This document shows positions 1-12,300 of a stretch of 64,000 bases of DNA, piece by piece. Made by a program: the position numbers and the translations under genes. The stretch lies in NCBI GenBank assembly GCA_033439795.1, contig JAUTDP010000006.1, positions 1,798,001-1,862,000 on the forward strand, in the 5' to 3' direction. Numbering within the stretch: position 1 is the first letter of the stretch; each line of letters starts with the position of its first letter. The DNA comes from Sordaria brevicollis (taxonomy: Eukaryota; Ascomycota; Sordariomycetes; Sordariales; Sordariaceae). The notes beneath the pieces are model-generated. The model was not told the origin of the DNA and ran no database searches. It saw only the letters and a list, made by a program, of their open reading frames with translations.

Positions 1-535
1 ATTGACTTGTGCAAGGAAGGAGCTCCACAGTATGTCGTACAGCCCCCATTTAGTCCATCCGTGCCTGCCTTGTGGGCGGTTGAACAGACATTTTTTTCCC
101 CAGGCGGAGAGGTCTCGTCGATGTTCCACCACGCATCAGGAAAGGCATTCATGTGTTGGACAGCTTTAGGAGTCCGAGCTTCGACAGCTACAATGGCTGT
201 GAGGTGTTTCAGCACCGCCTACTCAGAACTTCAATATGGATATCCGGCGATGGTGAAAGCGTGTATGTTTTTCGACGTAGAGATAAAAACAAGGCTCTAC
301 CCCCTATCATTGTATTTAGGTTTCGCGTGTTAAGGTATCTGTCCCTCACATCTTCTTGCAACTTAGGTACCGGGGTTCCTTCACGGGAGCTTTCTGATGG
401 AATTGGCTTTTTCGCAACTCTATACGTTTGTATGTCTCGATTCATCAGCTTTTGCTTTGCGGAGCGTCCTCCACTTTGAAGTTAAACAGGAGTGTCCGAG
501 CCTAAAGGTGTTATCTCTACACCTACCATCCTACA
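1..535. other. Left-edge intergenic sequence
   Basis: I see no supported gene here. Short ORFs on both strands overlap one another and have no family resemblance. The 3' part (about 500-535) probably serves as leader or promoter for the small gene that follows. Confidence 0.4.
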
Positions 536-1276
536 GTGTTGCTCTCTTTGACCGAAGTCAGTTCAAAACACACTACACAATTCCGTTTCCTTTCCAACCC
601 AACAAACCAAAACCCAATACCGCACAATCCTCCCCACACGACCTATAACGATGCCGTCTATCGACATGGCTCCAATCTCACAACAACAAACCTCAATACC
701 ACCGGGGGCACGACTTTCTGGCAATCCCTCGTCAGTTTCATCTGCCAAGCCGACACCGACTGCGTCCCCATTGACCGAAACTTTCTCTACAACTGGGCCA
801 TAGTGCAAGCCATCCTCATCCTTGTCTGGCTCCACGTCCGCATCTTTTTGCAGAACCGGGAATTTCACCAAAAGCTGAACCCTCCCCTCGTCAACGAGAA
901 CGACATGCTGGAGCAGGTCCGCCTTCTGCGCTGGCCCCACGCGGACTATGACGAGAAAGAGCGTGTGCGGTCCAACCTCATCAGAGGCATGGTCCGGACC
1001 CAGAGGGCCTTGTACTTCTACTCGTACATGGCCAATATTCACTGGAAGCGGATCCATCTTGACGCGGTGCGTTCCGGAAAAGAAGTTTATGACTGAATAC
1101 ACGAGGGTGAAGACGACGTATATGAAGCTGAAATCACAGACTACTACAAAAAGCAAGAGAAGGAGCGTGGTGGTTGGCAGTTAGATGATGGAGCGGTTCA
1201 TATAGGCAGAGTCCTTGAGTATCAGGAATGCGACCTTGAGCGTAATCCCAAGCCACGCTATTCTAAAGCCGAGTAG
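536..1276 (+). CDS. Hypothetical single-pass membrane protein, reading frame interrupted once
   Basis: I do not recognise this family. From about 700 one frame reads as typical coding sequence. It has a hydrophobic helix (residues about 90-105, NWAIVQAILILVWLHV) followed by a charged segment rich in R, E and Y. The frame meets a TGA at 1094-1096 but continues in the same frame as convincing acidic coding sequence (GEDDVYEAEITDYYKKQ) to TAG at 1274-1276. A 39-nt intron at 1067-1105 (donor GTGCGT, TGACTGA branch-like motif, acceptor CGAG) would remove the stop without changing frame, but it is shorter than usual fungal introns. The start is uncertain: ATG 536 is in frame, while the better placed ATG 651 is in another frame and stops near 798. 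It may be a real gene with a tiny intron or a decaying one. Confidence 0.5.
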
Positions 1277-2396
1277 GGCTAGTCGTTGTATACCGATTTG
1301 GGGGAGGGAGAGGCCTTTTGTCAAGTTTCGAAGGCGTCTTAAGAAAAGTCAAAGGCGCATGAAAGAAAGTTGAAGTTATCTGGAAAAGCGTCAAAGCGTT
1401 GGAGAGTACGGCAATGGTCCATGGAAAAGATCTGAACGCGCTGACGGAGCGAAAGGGAAGAAAGAAATTACAGCAGAAGACGAGACATCGAAGATTCTTA
1501 TCCAAGCGAGAGATGACCGTCCAAAGTAGTAACTTCCTTTATTGCGTGTAATCGCGCCTGTCGGTTGCCCCTGAACACTTGAGATTCCTATCTTCCCCGA
1601 CATTTGCATCCGAGTCCCAGGTCTTTCCCTTACTCTCACGACAGGTCAGATAGCCGCTTCAAGGTTTTCAGCTGGAGGAAGAGGGTTCAGCGATGCTTGA
1701 ATTGCCGGGAACATCCATATCAGTAGCAGGTACATCTGCTTGTAGAATCACGGGTTCCTCTTCAGAGACAGCGCCGCTGACTATCAAGAAAGAGAATCCT
1801 AGAGGTAATCTCAAAATGCAATGGCAAATGCCTGGAGGTATACACCATAGATGTGGTCGCTAGAGGTATCTGTACGTTTGAAAGTCATCTAAAAACTTGG
1901 GTCCTTGCTCGGTTTCTTCACGGCAAGGTCCAAAAGCGGTACCCCGTTTCTTCCTTCCCCGCGACAGCACGGCTATGACCGAAGAAGGAAAAACGCGTTT
2001 GCCCACATCTCGGTCTGCCTTGCCCTGTTCTTGTACCGATCGCGATATCTCGCTTTATCCAAAAGGTTAAGTCTCGGGTGCCTAGGCCATGAGCTTCTGG
2101 AGCCGCTCTTCTGAAGCTGATTCCAAGGTCATAATTTGCTCGTTCGTTACCTCTAAGGATGTTGTATCTTTGTGTTCTTCGTCTTATTTCATTCCCTGAT
2201 TGTGTCTTGAAATCGGAGTCTGCGTCGTGTGTGAATGTTGCGATGCGTGGTCACTTCCGGCAAGTTTTGTCCGCACAGCGGGTATTTGGCTGTTTATCGA
2301 TCGCCATACGTCCAAAACCATAAATTTGTTTCAGTACCTAGAAGAATCAATTTATCTAGACAGGTAGAGGTGCCGGGCCGGTACATGTAGGTTTCT
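1277..2396. other. Intergenic region
   Basis: About 1.1 kb between the small membrane-protein gene and the 3' end of the lectin/protease gene. ORFs here are short, overlap on both strands and lack recognisable domains. No RNA gene or repeat was seen. Confidence 0.4.
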
Positions 2397-4110
2397 TTAA
2401 CCCAGAGCAGCAACATACACGCCCTTCAATCTGTAAAACTTGCTCTCATCCTCCCAAGTGAAAAACTTGGCATCGGCCTTTCTGTAGTCGCCCCGTACTT
2501 CCATGGCCAGGCGGATGTTCTTGTTCGGATGGACATCAATGTGGGAGAGGGCGTAGAACATATGCTTCGGGTCTCTACGCAGGGGTGAGCTGTATTCTCT
2601 CGTATCAAACCTCTCCCTCTGGTTTGGATCCAAGGGAGGGTCAAAGAGACCAGATCGGATCGTCCAGTCATCCGGTTCGTGGGCGAGCCAGGAAACTCCC
2701 ATGCCGTAGACGATGGAATCTAGTGGTCAATGATGTTAGCTTTGGTGTACTTGTTTTGCTAGGCAGAGGGGAGAATATCCCTCTTTTAACATGCTCGGAA
2801 AAGAGTAGGAGAAAGGAAATAGAGACTCACCATCCCAGGTCTTCATATTTAGGGTAAACCCGTTTCTGTCAATATTTGAAGCAGACACATCATTCGTATC
2901 TGTCTTCCCTTGGCGGTGTCTAGCCCGCTGATGAAAGCAACAACGTTTGGTGTCTTATTGAAGGGCCTTGAGAAGTTCTGGCGTCCAGATCGCTCATTTC
3001 CGCCGGACAATTGACTCCAATCGACGCGGCCTGTCTGGACCCTGGTATCCGCTTCGTGAAAAGAAATCACATTGCACGTCGCATCGATCAAATGAGTATT
3101 GTCCCAGGCCCCAAGTCTTAGAGTATACCCCGATCCTCGGTCGACGTTGATGACGCTGGAATTGAGGCGGAAGTTGCCATTGAGTCCCATGTCGATCTTT
3201 TCGATGCCGGTTACAATATTAGACGTCTGCGCAACGTTGAACCGGCGGTCTCCAACAGCTCTGCCGTTCCATCCGGCCTCGAAGCCTGGATGATGTTGAG
3301 CGGCAGAGCGCAAAGAGCAGGCATCCAGAAGAGGGGGATAAAGTGAACGGACGAGGTTGAGGGCCTCGCTGTCGACTCCAGAACCCCCCTGAAGGATGTC
3401 CTTACCTTTCGTGCTCAGCGCCGCTGGAACATCGAAGCGCATGATAGACTCCATGATTCGCAATCGATTACTGCCCTTTGCCGACTTGATCATGTTGGCG
3501 TAATGAGAACCGCACAACTTCTCGAGTTCGTCTGCCTTCCACTGAAAAGGTGACTCGCCAAGGTATGCGTGGGGTCTATCAATGTCTTAGTCTTTGGGAC
3601 AAGGAATCACGCAGCTCAGGATAAGTTAACTTACAGTCCCATGGCATGGCCAAATAAGTGGGAAGCCAGTCTCTTGACGAAGGCATGAGAGTAGACGGCC
3701 TTGGCATCCTTCCAACCCCCGAAGTTGAAGTTCATGGTCGGCTGTGACTGGGAGTGCATGGACGCACGAGCTCCAACATAACTAAAGCTCGGAATGTCTG
3801 TTCGGAATGAGATGCGTATGTCCGAGCTGTCGCTACTAGACACCCATTGCAATTTAAGCGTCTCTCCTAGGGGTGATGCCCACTGCTCGGCGGCGGATTT
3901 GATTATGTCGATTACCCAACCCGGAACTTGTGTGCCTGACATGACAGAGACACGGAGCTGGGAGCCCTGTGGCCATGGTGCGAGGTCATCGATGGTGTTG
4001 CCATGTCCTCCGAAGCCAGTCCAGGTCTTGACGTCCTGGGGGTTTCCGGCTGCGCAGAACATGACTGGCGCCCTGTGTGTATATGTGCCGATGGGTGTCA
4101 TGGTGGCCAT
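2397..4110 (-). pseudogene. Broken metzincin-like protease with H-type lectin repeats
   Basis: Exons 4110-3635, 3575-2831 and 2719-2397, with introns 3634-3576 (GTAAGT..TAG, 59 nt) and 2830-2720 (GTGAGT..TAG, 111 nt). The start ATG at 4110 sits in a strong CACCATGG context. Exon 1 carries a metzincin fold segment ending in the zinc-site motif HLFGHAMGLPH, which spans the first intron. The three zinc histidines and the glycine of HExxHxxGxxH are there, but the catalytic glutamate is leucine. Exons 2-3 encode about three H-type lectin-like repeats (each ending in a TWxD/AWD..LY-type strand). The second repeat changes frame near 2899-2905: a single missing base joins two frames that otherwise match the repeat without a gap. 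With both lesions the locus cannot make an active, full-length enzyme. Fungal homologues pair an M12A-like domain with H-type lectins. No secretion signal is obvious from the chosen start. Confidence 0.65.
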
Positions 4111-5176
4111 GGTGACAGATTCGAGTTGGATGAAAAAAGCCCAGTGAATACTGAGGTTGAGTATCGGCAAAAGACTGATCGGGAGGACACCTTAAGAGGT
4201 AGTCTTGTAGGTTTGACATGGCCCGTCGTTGCCGTGAGTGAGTATAAGGAGGACGCACGAGGAACAACACCTCCACCTCACCCACCCACGAGAGTCGGTG
4301 AAGCCGAGAGGCCCTCGTATGCATGGAGCGTCACTCAGCTGGTCTCTTGAAGCCTGTTGACGCCTCCGAATCCCGATTTGAAATTTCAGCTTTCTGGTAT
4401 ATGCCGTGCTTTCTGCTTTCGTAGGAGAGCATGGTATGTGTTGTCCACTGACTCATGCAAACTAGGAGCAGGGACGACCTCTTTCAGCTGTCCCTTGGCC
4501 ACTCCCAACGATAGTCAAAACCGCGTGGTCATGTTAGTCCGGTGCAGGCTAGCCGATATGGACTTTCTGCTACGCGGAACGATGTCAACGGGGGAAGAAG
4601 GTCTAGAATGCACGCTAAACTTCCACTTTAGCTACCCGCACTGGGAGAGTTGACCAGGGGTTAGAGACCAGTCAGGCATTTGCAAGGACTTACTGTGTAC
4701 TTGGCCGAAGAGGGTTGAGACCTCAGCCTCGAAATTGGAGGAAGAGTTCGTCAAGTGAGCCGTCAAGACGTATTATTAGAAGAAAAGTTGCTCTCAGATA
4801 GCGACATGGCCAAAAGGCGACGACTGTTACCATTGTGTGTCATACTTGTAGGTATGTGGTGCGGTGCGGTTTCAGAGGGTTGTAAGTCGAGATGCCACCA
4901 GAAGTACCAACCGCCACAGTCGCGGGAGTCACGTGTTTCCCCGCATTTCATGATCTCGACCAGGGGCAGTGTTCCAGATCAGGCGCCACGCCGCCAACGG
5001 AACGGGGCATCTTGCAACTGCCGTTCGTCAACTTTATTTTCACTTACCTCTACGTAGCGGTACCTCTCATATCCTAAGGACAGCATCATCAAGCGTGTAC
5101 ACGGACAAATTGACAAAAGCCTTTGAGGACAACATGACGCGAACAAGGTTTTCCCTCTTCTATCCCAAGAATGCGC
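4111..5176. other. Intergenic region upstream of the lectin/protease locus
   Basis: About 1.07 kb. The proximal part probably holds the promoter of the minus-strand lectin gene (a TATA-like stretch lies near 4240-4246, plus strand). No convincing coding frame was found. A TGACTCA heptamer at 4449-4455 is probably coincidental. Confidence 0.35.
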
Positions 5177-5820
5177 TCAACAATTGACCGTGTTTTTTTT
5201 CTGGTAGGGACCTGCGCAGTGGCCTTCCATGAGACTGAGGCCTTGACATCTCATGTCCTCGTTTATGAGCCGTCTTCTACGTTGACATTCAACTTGGCTC
5301 CAGCCGCCCACTTTGAATCGATCAAATGCAGCTAGCGAGGCGTGATTGACAGGATATTCCTGGGCGAATCTCCTCAATAGCTCGACGTTAGGCTCGCCGT
5401 CCGAGGCTTCTTCCCACTCGCCGATGCTTGTAGGCTCCCTCAATACGTCCGGTCGCCTGTTGGGGACCCTTTGAAGCATCCGGGGCATTTTCACCAGCAA
5501 CATCCCCGCCATCTTCGCCGCCAACAGGATCCTCGTTATTATTAGAAGCGTCGCTCGAAACCTACTCGTTCTAGACTTCCTCGCGCCGCTACAGAACCGG
5601 GATCACCGTTGGCCGATTCGGCATCATGGCTGCCATCGACGTTAGCGTTGCTTTTGTGTTTCGTTAGTTCTGGCTTTAGGACGACGGTCTCGAACTCAGT
5701 GTTGACGCTAGCCTTTCAGCCTCACGTTTCACGCCAAGTTTGGTCTATTTGACATTCCAAGACCTTTCAGCAAGCCACATGCGTTCAATATCTGCATTGT
5801 TTCTCTTCTGGCCAATTCCC
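5177..5820 (-). pseudogene. Decayed coding relic, family unknown
   Basis: Reading the minus strand from about 5820 to 5177, successive frames each give protein-like sequence of normal amino-acid balance, linked by apparent one-base shifts rather than splice sites. They include a leucine-rich start (about 5818-5740), a segment with FETVVLKPELTKHKSN (about 5700-5550), an acidic Gly/Asn/Asp-rich stretch (about 5570-5450) and a final open frame with EWEEASDGEPNVELLRRF (5524-5177). No single frame stays open through the region, and the pieces overlap at the shift points as expected of frameshifted remnants. I cannot name the family. The alternative is a chance run of open frames. No terminal repeats were seen around it. 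Confidence 0.35.
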
Positions 5821-6329
5821 CGTCGGGTTGAATTGTCAAGTGACAACTGCTTATCCTGCCCTGTTGAACACGCAATATGATATTCCTTACGTTTCATCGG
5901 ATTTGGATCATGGTACTGCCAGACACTAATCGTTGACAGTCACCTCTACGGGGAAACTTCCGAAGCTAAGTGTGCAACAATGGTGCACATATCCGATTTG
6001 GAATGGTAGACAGGCAGCTGAAAGCTGTGACGGACACCATGATGGCTGCGTCCACGGAGGCCTTCTGGTCTACAGAACGCAGAATCATACCTTCAACTCC
6101 AGACACGCGAATTTTCGATAACAGGAGTACAAGTAGGGCCGCTAGAATGGCAGAGTGATGTTCAGTTCCCTGATAAATATTGCGAGAGGCTTATTGTCCG
6201 ATCACTGATACATTCCTCGTCGACAAAGTACAGCTCCGCACACAGACACACACTCACGCACACACACCTTCTCTCCCTTACTCAACCTTTTTCTCTCTCT
6301 GTCTCTCTTACTCTCCCACACACACAAAC
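5821..6329 (+). promoter_or_regulatory. Promoter and leader of the LamG gene
   Basis: This region holds no supported gene. A TATA-like GATAAATA at about 6171-6178 lies 150 bp before the chosen start codon. The last 90 bases are a pyrimidine- and CA-rich leader, common just upstream of starts in highly expressed fungal genes. The function is inferred from position only. Confidence 0.4.
6238..6328 (+). repeat. CA/CT-rich low-complexity leader tract
   Basis: Interrupted CA dinucleotide runs (about 6238-6267 and 6317-6329) flank a CT-rich stretch. The tract ends at the start codon of the LamG gene. It is simple sequence and probably lies in the 5' untranslated region. Confidence 0.7.
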
Positions 6330-9300
6330 ATGTCGCTCCAAGACATCCTGGGTCCGAATCTGAACCGCTATACCGCCCAGTCGAAGAATCGTTACCTCTC
6401 CACTCGCCTTACCACTCATAATGGTGTCATCATTGCCTTTGCTCTGGGCCGGGCAGAGGGCGGCTCGCTTTTTTTTGATTATTCGATCTTGAACGCCGAG
6501 GGCGGCTCGCAAGCTTCCAAAGACCAGGCCAACTCAAGGGCAGAGGCGGCTGACAAGCTCGACTCCCAATGCTGGTTCGAGAACACCAAGACGCTACAAT
6601 TTCCTGCCGAAGTCAGAGTCGTTGGTGAAGAGGCAGTACCTGTCTACGAAATTCCAGCTGTCGATCGCAGCAACCGCAAGGTTGTCCGCGTACCGGACCA
6701 GAAGGAAAAGCTGAACCCATGGCTGTCATCTTCTCTGTGCCTCATGGATCCGGATGTGTACGACTTTCAAGTCCTTTCAGACGGTAGATATGTGTACCTG
6801 TTTCGTCAGGGCGCATCGCTTGCAAAAGCGCTACCTCACCAATTCATGACGGAGAAGGAAGCTGGTAAGCCGCCAGTGGACAGCAACTTGCTCTGTGACC
6901 GTTTCACACTGGTCGGGACGACCCTCAGCCAACCCTTGGAGGCCCGATACCAGCGTAGTTTTCAGAAGCAGATCCCTCTCAACGATCAGGATACACTTCG
7001 GGTCAGAGACATCAACGACAACAACTTCTATGAGCCAACACACTCGCTCCGCTTCGTTCAAAATCTCTCCGGCGGCCGTTTTTGCGTGCTTCGGGCTCCC
7101 ACAGTGGTCAATAACGTGGTCAAGTGGATGATCTTTGCCTACTCCCAGAGATCGGGTCACATCGAATGTCTGACCACAGACGTGGCGTCCAACGGCCTCT
7201 TCGACCTCCACGGGCACGTCTATTACACATGCGACTCCGATAAACACGACAAAGTCTTTGCCAACGGTCCGGGATCATGCACGGCTTCAAGAAAGGATGA
7301 CGGCCAAACGTGCAATAACGCACGAATTCCGATCGTGCCCAAGACACCGGCGTCAAAGCGAGCTTTGTCATTGAATGGTAGAATGGGACTTCGTCTTCAG
7401 AAGACTATCAATTTGGCAGGTTCATCAGATGGTTTCACTCTCGAGGCTTGGGTGAACCCGGCTGCATTTGAAGAGTCTACTGAGGGTTCCTTCCGCTGTC
7501 TCTTTGCTCAGGCGGGCAACAGCAGCCCGGGGATCTTTTTAGACTCCATGCTTCGGCTTGTACTTCGCATTCCCCAGTCGAAGGAAATTCTCCTCTCATC
7601 AACCGCGACTCTCGAGGCCGACAAATGGAGTCATGTTGCCCTTACATTCACCACCAATAACCATACGTATTCATTGACCATCAATGGCGTTGCAGCCGGC
7701 ACTCGATCGTCCAATGTGAGCCCCGGCCAACTTTCAGCTCTCGCATTCCATGCAAATGAACCCAACAGCGGCTTCAAAGGACTCATAGATGAAGTCCGTC
7801 TCTGGAGCCGCCCCCTTCATCTCTCCACCGTCAAGGCGAGGATGTTCAGCCGTACTACGGGTATGGAGCCTGATCTAGAGTCATGCTGGCACATGGACGA
7901 AGAGTCCGGCGCGGCCGCTTTTGATGCGACCCTCAATAACCGTCAATTTGACGTCTTTGCGGTTGATGGTAAGCCGTTACCTTCACGCATGTGGGAAACA
8001 TCCGTCGCGCCGTTGGTGGCAAACTATGGCCTTTCACGGAGAATCTTGCGTCTATCTTCTTCCGCTGGGCTTAGAGGAGGGCTCAATGCCACTATATATA
8101 ATGAGCAGGTTGCCATCTCGGAGGAGGAATCTTCGGCAGGAGAAGAAGACTCAGGCAGTGACACTGGAGCACAGTACATGAAGCGTGGCGCAAGGGTATT
8201 GCTATGTTTTGTGGCCCAGCCAATGAATTCGCCTCTCCGTCTAGCGGTCATCGACTTCGGTTTGCTATCCGACGGAACACTTTCCGATACACCAGCGATT
8301 CTCAATCTGACACCTCTGAGAATGTCCTCAACATCTTCGCCCGGCCAGGAGAGATCGGTTATCTCCAGTGATCTCCTTTACATTGGCAGCCAGGGAATGG
8401 GTATATATGGCGGAATCTTGCCCAACGATGTCGGCGAGTGTAGCGCTGATGCCCCGTTTGCGTTCGAGTCTGCGATGGGCACCGTTACGATCTTCTTCAG
8501 GGCAGAGGGTCACTGGCAAGGCGCCTTATCGGCCATTAACTACGACGTCTCGCGCAGCACTGTTGCTGCAGCCCTTCCCCCATCAATCCTTGGAGGTCAG
8601 GCGGGGTTACTTGCAACAAGTAAACTGCGCCAGGCCCGGAATGTTGTCTTCCAGACGGAGCGGTGCTCATGGGCTCCAGCGCATTTGGCCGTCAACCTTA
8701 CCCTGACAGCCAATCTGGCTAATGACACAAAGATTGTTGAGACTTGGAAGGGTAAGCTGCCACATGACATCTTTCCCCTTTGCCTACTCGGTAGCCATGC
8801 TAACTCGAGACTCGTACAGGTCTCCCTCCCCAGTCGGACAATTTCTGCAGTATCCTGATCGGCACAAGCTTGGGGACACCTGCTTACGTTGGCATACTAG
8901 CTCGGCTCAATGAGGATTCTGTAAGCAAGCCCTGTCACCATCAAGCACATGACCTGTCTATAGTCCTAGAATGCTCTCTGACCACTAGGTTTACCACAGA
9001 CAAAGGACCCCTCAAACCTGAGTATCACAGTTACCGAGATTGTTTTGAAAGACGCGCTTGTCGACGCTGTAGCGGCAGGAACGTATCTCAAGGTCGGGAT
9101 GCGTAGCTACATTGTTCTGGCTGACACGAAGGCCGGAAGCAAATTTCTCAAAGCTTCCATGTACAAGGACAAGAAGCCCACAGAAAAGGGGCCTGAAGAA
9201 GGCACACTGGTCATGTCCATAGGCTACGAGCACGATGAACTGGTTACCTGCGAGGGCAAACCAGCAGGGGATTACTCGCTCGGCTCGAGCCTTGTGACTA

Positions 9301-12300
9301 TGGCTTGGTCTCCGTCTGACGTGGCTACTGGGAAAGCCGTCAGCGCATCATCAACCCAGATTCAAGCACCTGGAACCTGTTTGGTTGCTGGAAGCGGAAA
9401 CAATCCGGCATTTGTTTCACCACCCGGATCAACCGCTATGAAACTCGATGGTAGCTCCGTCTACTCGATGCTTGGGGATGCAGCGACCACTGCTTCCTGT
9501 CCTGGCATTTGTTTCGAAAGTTGGATCAAGGTCGAACGCGCCTCATCCAACACGGTCGCAGTTGCATACACGTCTGAACACTCACCACAAACCGATGGCT
9601 CACCCAACGAGGACCAGACCTTCCTACTTTGCGTTTTCCCTAGCGATAACAATACATACGGTCTTGTGGGAGACGTCAACGGCCAGCGATTCTCCGTCGA
9701 CCAGACTCCGGCCTTGAAGTTCGGTCAGTGGGCACATGTCGCTTGTTCGTCATACAACACTTTTGCCCTTGCGTTTTCAGGCAACGATTACATCGATCTA
9801 GGCCAGGCAGCCGAGTGGAACGTGTCTGACTTCGCTTTGGCCTTCACACTCCAGCTCACGAAGGGCGGCTCTGGCTACCAGACTGTCATTGTCAAGGCCG
9901 ACAGTGCGAACGCCGCGACACCGCTGCATGTCCAGATCACATCGGGTCGTCAGCTCCTCCTCACCTATTGGGCTGTAAATGAAACCGGGGGGACTTCGGC
10001 CAAGCGTGAGTTTGTCTCGCCAGAAAATGCGCGATTCGAGGAGGGCCAAGCATACAAGGTTTTCATCTCTCGCGAGCTCGTCTATATCAACAAACCCAAC
10101 TCGTCCCCGAGAACCTACCAGCGCGTTACTATGCGTGCATGGCGTTCAGATAACAGTCTACATTTCCAAGTGACTCCGGCCGACGTCTCGACCCTGACAA
10201 AGAATGAGGCTGAGTCAAAGACTGCCCAACAACTCGTCTCGGGACCTCATCAAACTCATGGTCCAGCTCAAGGGAATGACGCGCCCCTAACATTGGGCGG
10301 CGCACCGTGGAATGGAGGCAACGGATTGCAGGGAGTCATTGGATCGATACAGCTGTATTCGTCTGCTGTTCCTACTCCAGATTCTGCGCTCGACCTGTAT
10401 GCTGCTTCTGGAAACAGCAAGGGCATGATCGGGCTTTGGTCGTGTCATAGTGCCGGCGGGTTCAGTCTCGTCGATGACCTGGGCCGCAACCATGGCAAGC
10501 TGAAAGGCAATCCGCGATGGGTCCAGAGCCCCTACAAACCCGATCATCAACTCTCGGTCTTTGTGAACGGCCAACGCGCCAAATACGGGCAGCCAAAGTC
10601 TAGCCATGGGGATTTGTTAGCACAGACGGTACCTGCTGGACCGCATCAGCTGACGCTCGGTAACGTCCTCGTGGCCGGTTGTAATAACCAGGCTCGTTTT
10701 TTGGGGCTTCCAGCCAACTTCTGCGGCGAGTACGATGAGATGCGCATCTGGAACGTACCGCGCACCAAAGAGAACATTTGCGATTCGATGCATACAAGAC
10801 TTACCGAAATCACATCTGACTTGGCTGTCTATCTGCCATTCGACGAGGAAGATGCTGAGACCTCGCCGCAAAGTGCAGCTCAGAAAGGTACTTCCATCCT
10901 CATGGACGCTTCGGTCAACTGCTGGCACCTGACGCCTCTTTTCGGGGCCCCTACAACCACTGTGGTCTCTGGCGCACCCATAGGCCACGACTCTCCTTGT
11001 GTCAATCACACCCTCGGTGCCGTCAACGGGCAACCGCGTGGCGTCGTAACGCGTGCCGGCCCCTCAGTCGCCGAGTACGGCGACTTGCAAGTCAGTGCCA
11101 GCGGGGCCATGGAAGGCAGCTTTAAACGAGCCTATTCGTATATCGAGGGTGACGGGAAGTGGTCCTTGGTAACCGGCTTCCGTATCGGTGCACTGAAAAC
11201 AGAATGGGTCGGTCAGGTCCAGACCTCGCCGACGCTCATTGGTTTTATCGAAGGGGCGCCGCCAATTCCTGTCGATACCTTTGTCGAGCCTGATACAGCG
11301 CCGGCAACGTCAGTGCACTTCCGTCACAGCAAAAGCTGTACCTACACCTACGGCTCGGGTTCCGAACAAAGCAGCGACCAGGAGCTGTCTAGCACTTTGG
11401 GACTGGGAACTGAATTCAAAGTCACTGCTGGATTGGGCGTTGAAACTGAGATCGCCTCGGGTAAGATCAACGGATCTGTGAAACAGGCCATTAACGTTTC
11501 CAACGGTTCCGTGAATAACGAGGCCAGAGCATCAACGACCAACATGAACATGGAAATGGGTGTCCAGTTGACCGGTCTCTGGGATCAAGCCGATGACATC
11601 AACAAGTCAAACAAGGAGGACTTCATGCCATCAAACACGGGTTTGGCCCTTGTTGAGAGTGAAGTGGCCGATGTATTTGCGCTTCGACTTCAAATGCGTG
11701 GATCCATCACACCTCTTATCGCTTACCAGATGAGACCCAACCCTGACATCCCTAAAGACCGCAACCTGGTCTCGTTCGAGATCAACCCGACATATACAAA
11801 GCAAGGCTGTCTAGACGGTCGCCGAGGGCTGGAGCACGATCCTGACTACCCTCCCATGGCTTCTGCCCCCAAAGATGCCTCATACTACAAGCCCGCCGAG
11901 GCATACGCGCTCCGGGAGCGCATTCGGCGGGCTGAAGAGCAACGCCAGGGTGAGTTTGACCGGCATTCAGTCCTGAACTGGTCCAAGGACATTCCACAAC
12001 GCACACATCGAAACATATGCAACTCGTACGTGTGGACAGCAGACGGTGGCACCTTCCAGGAGACGCATTCAACGCTAGACATGGTGCAGTCGGAGGTGGG
12101 CGGCAACCTCAACACCAGCTTCGGTGACGGCGTTTCATTTGAGGCGGAGCTCTCTTTTTCCACCGTGCTCGCAACCTCCGGAGTCGACGCCATGTACAGC
12201 ACCCACTTCAACTTCAACATGACCAAGGAACGCAGTTCGGAAGAAGGGTTCGAGCTGGACATCGAATCGCCTCCGCCCGTCAACATCAGAGTCAAGGACC

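Noticed and set aside
563..1156. 197-codon minus-strand frame opposite the first gene
   Set aside because: Val/Asp-rich antisense shadow of a well-biased plus-strand frame, with no family resemblance.
4449..4455. TGACTCA upstream of the lectin/protease locus
   Set aside because: No amino-acid gene is near; a heptamer is expected by chance a few times in 64 kb.
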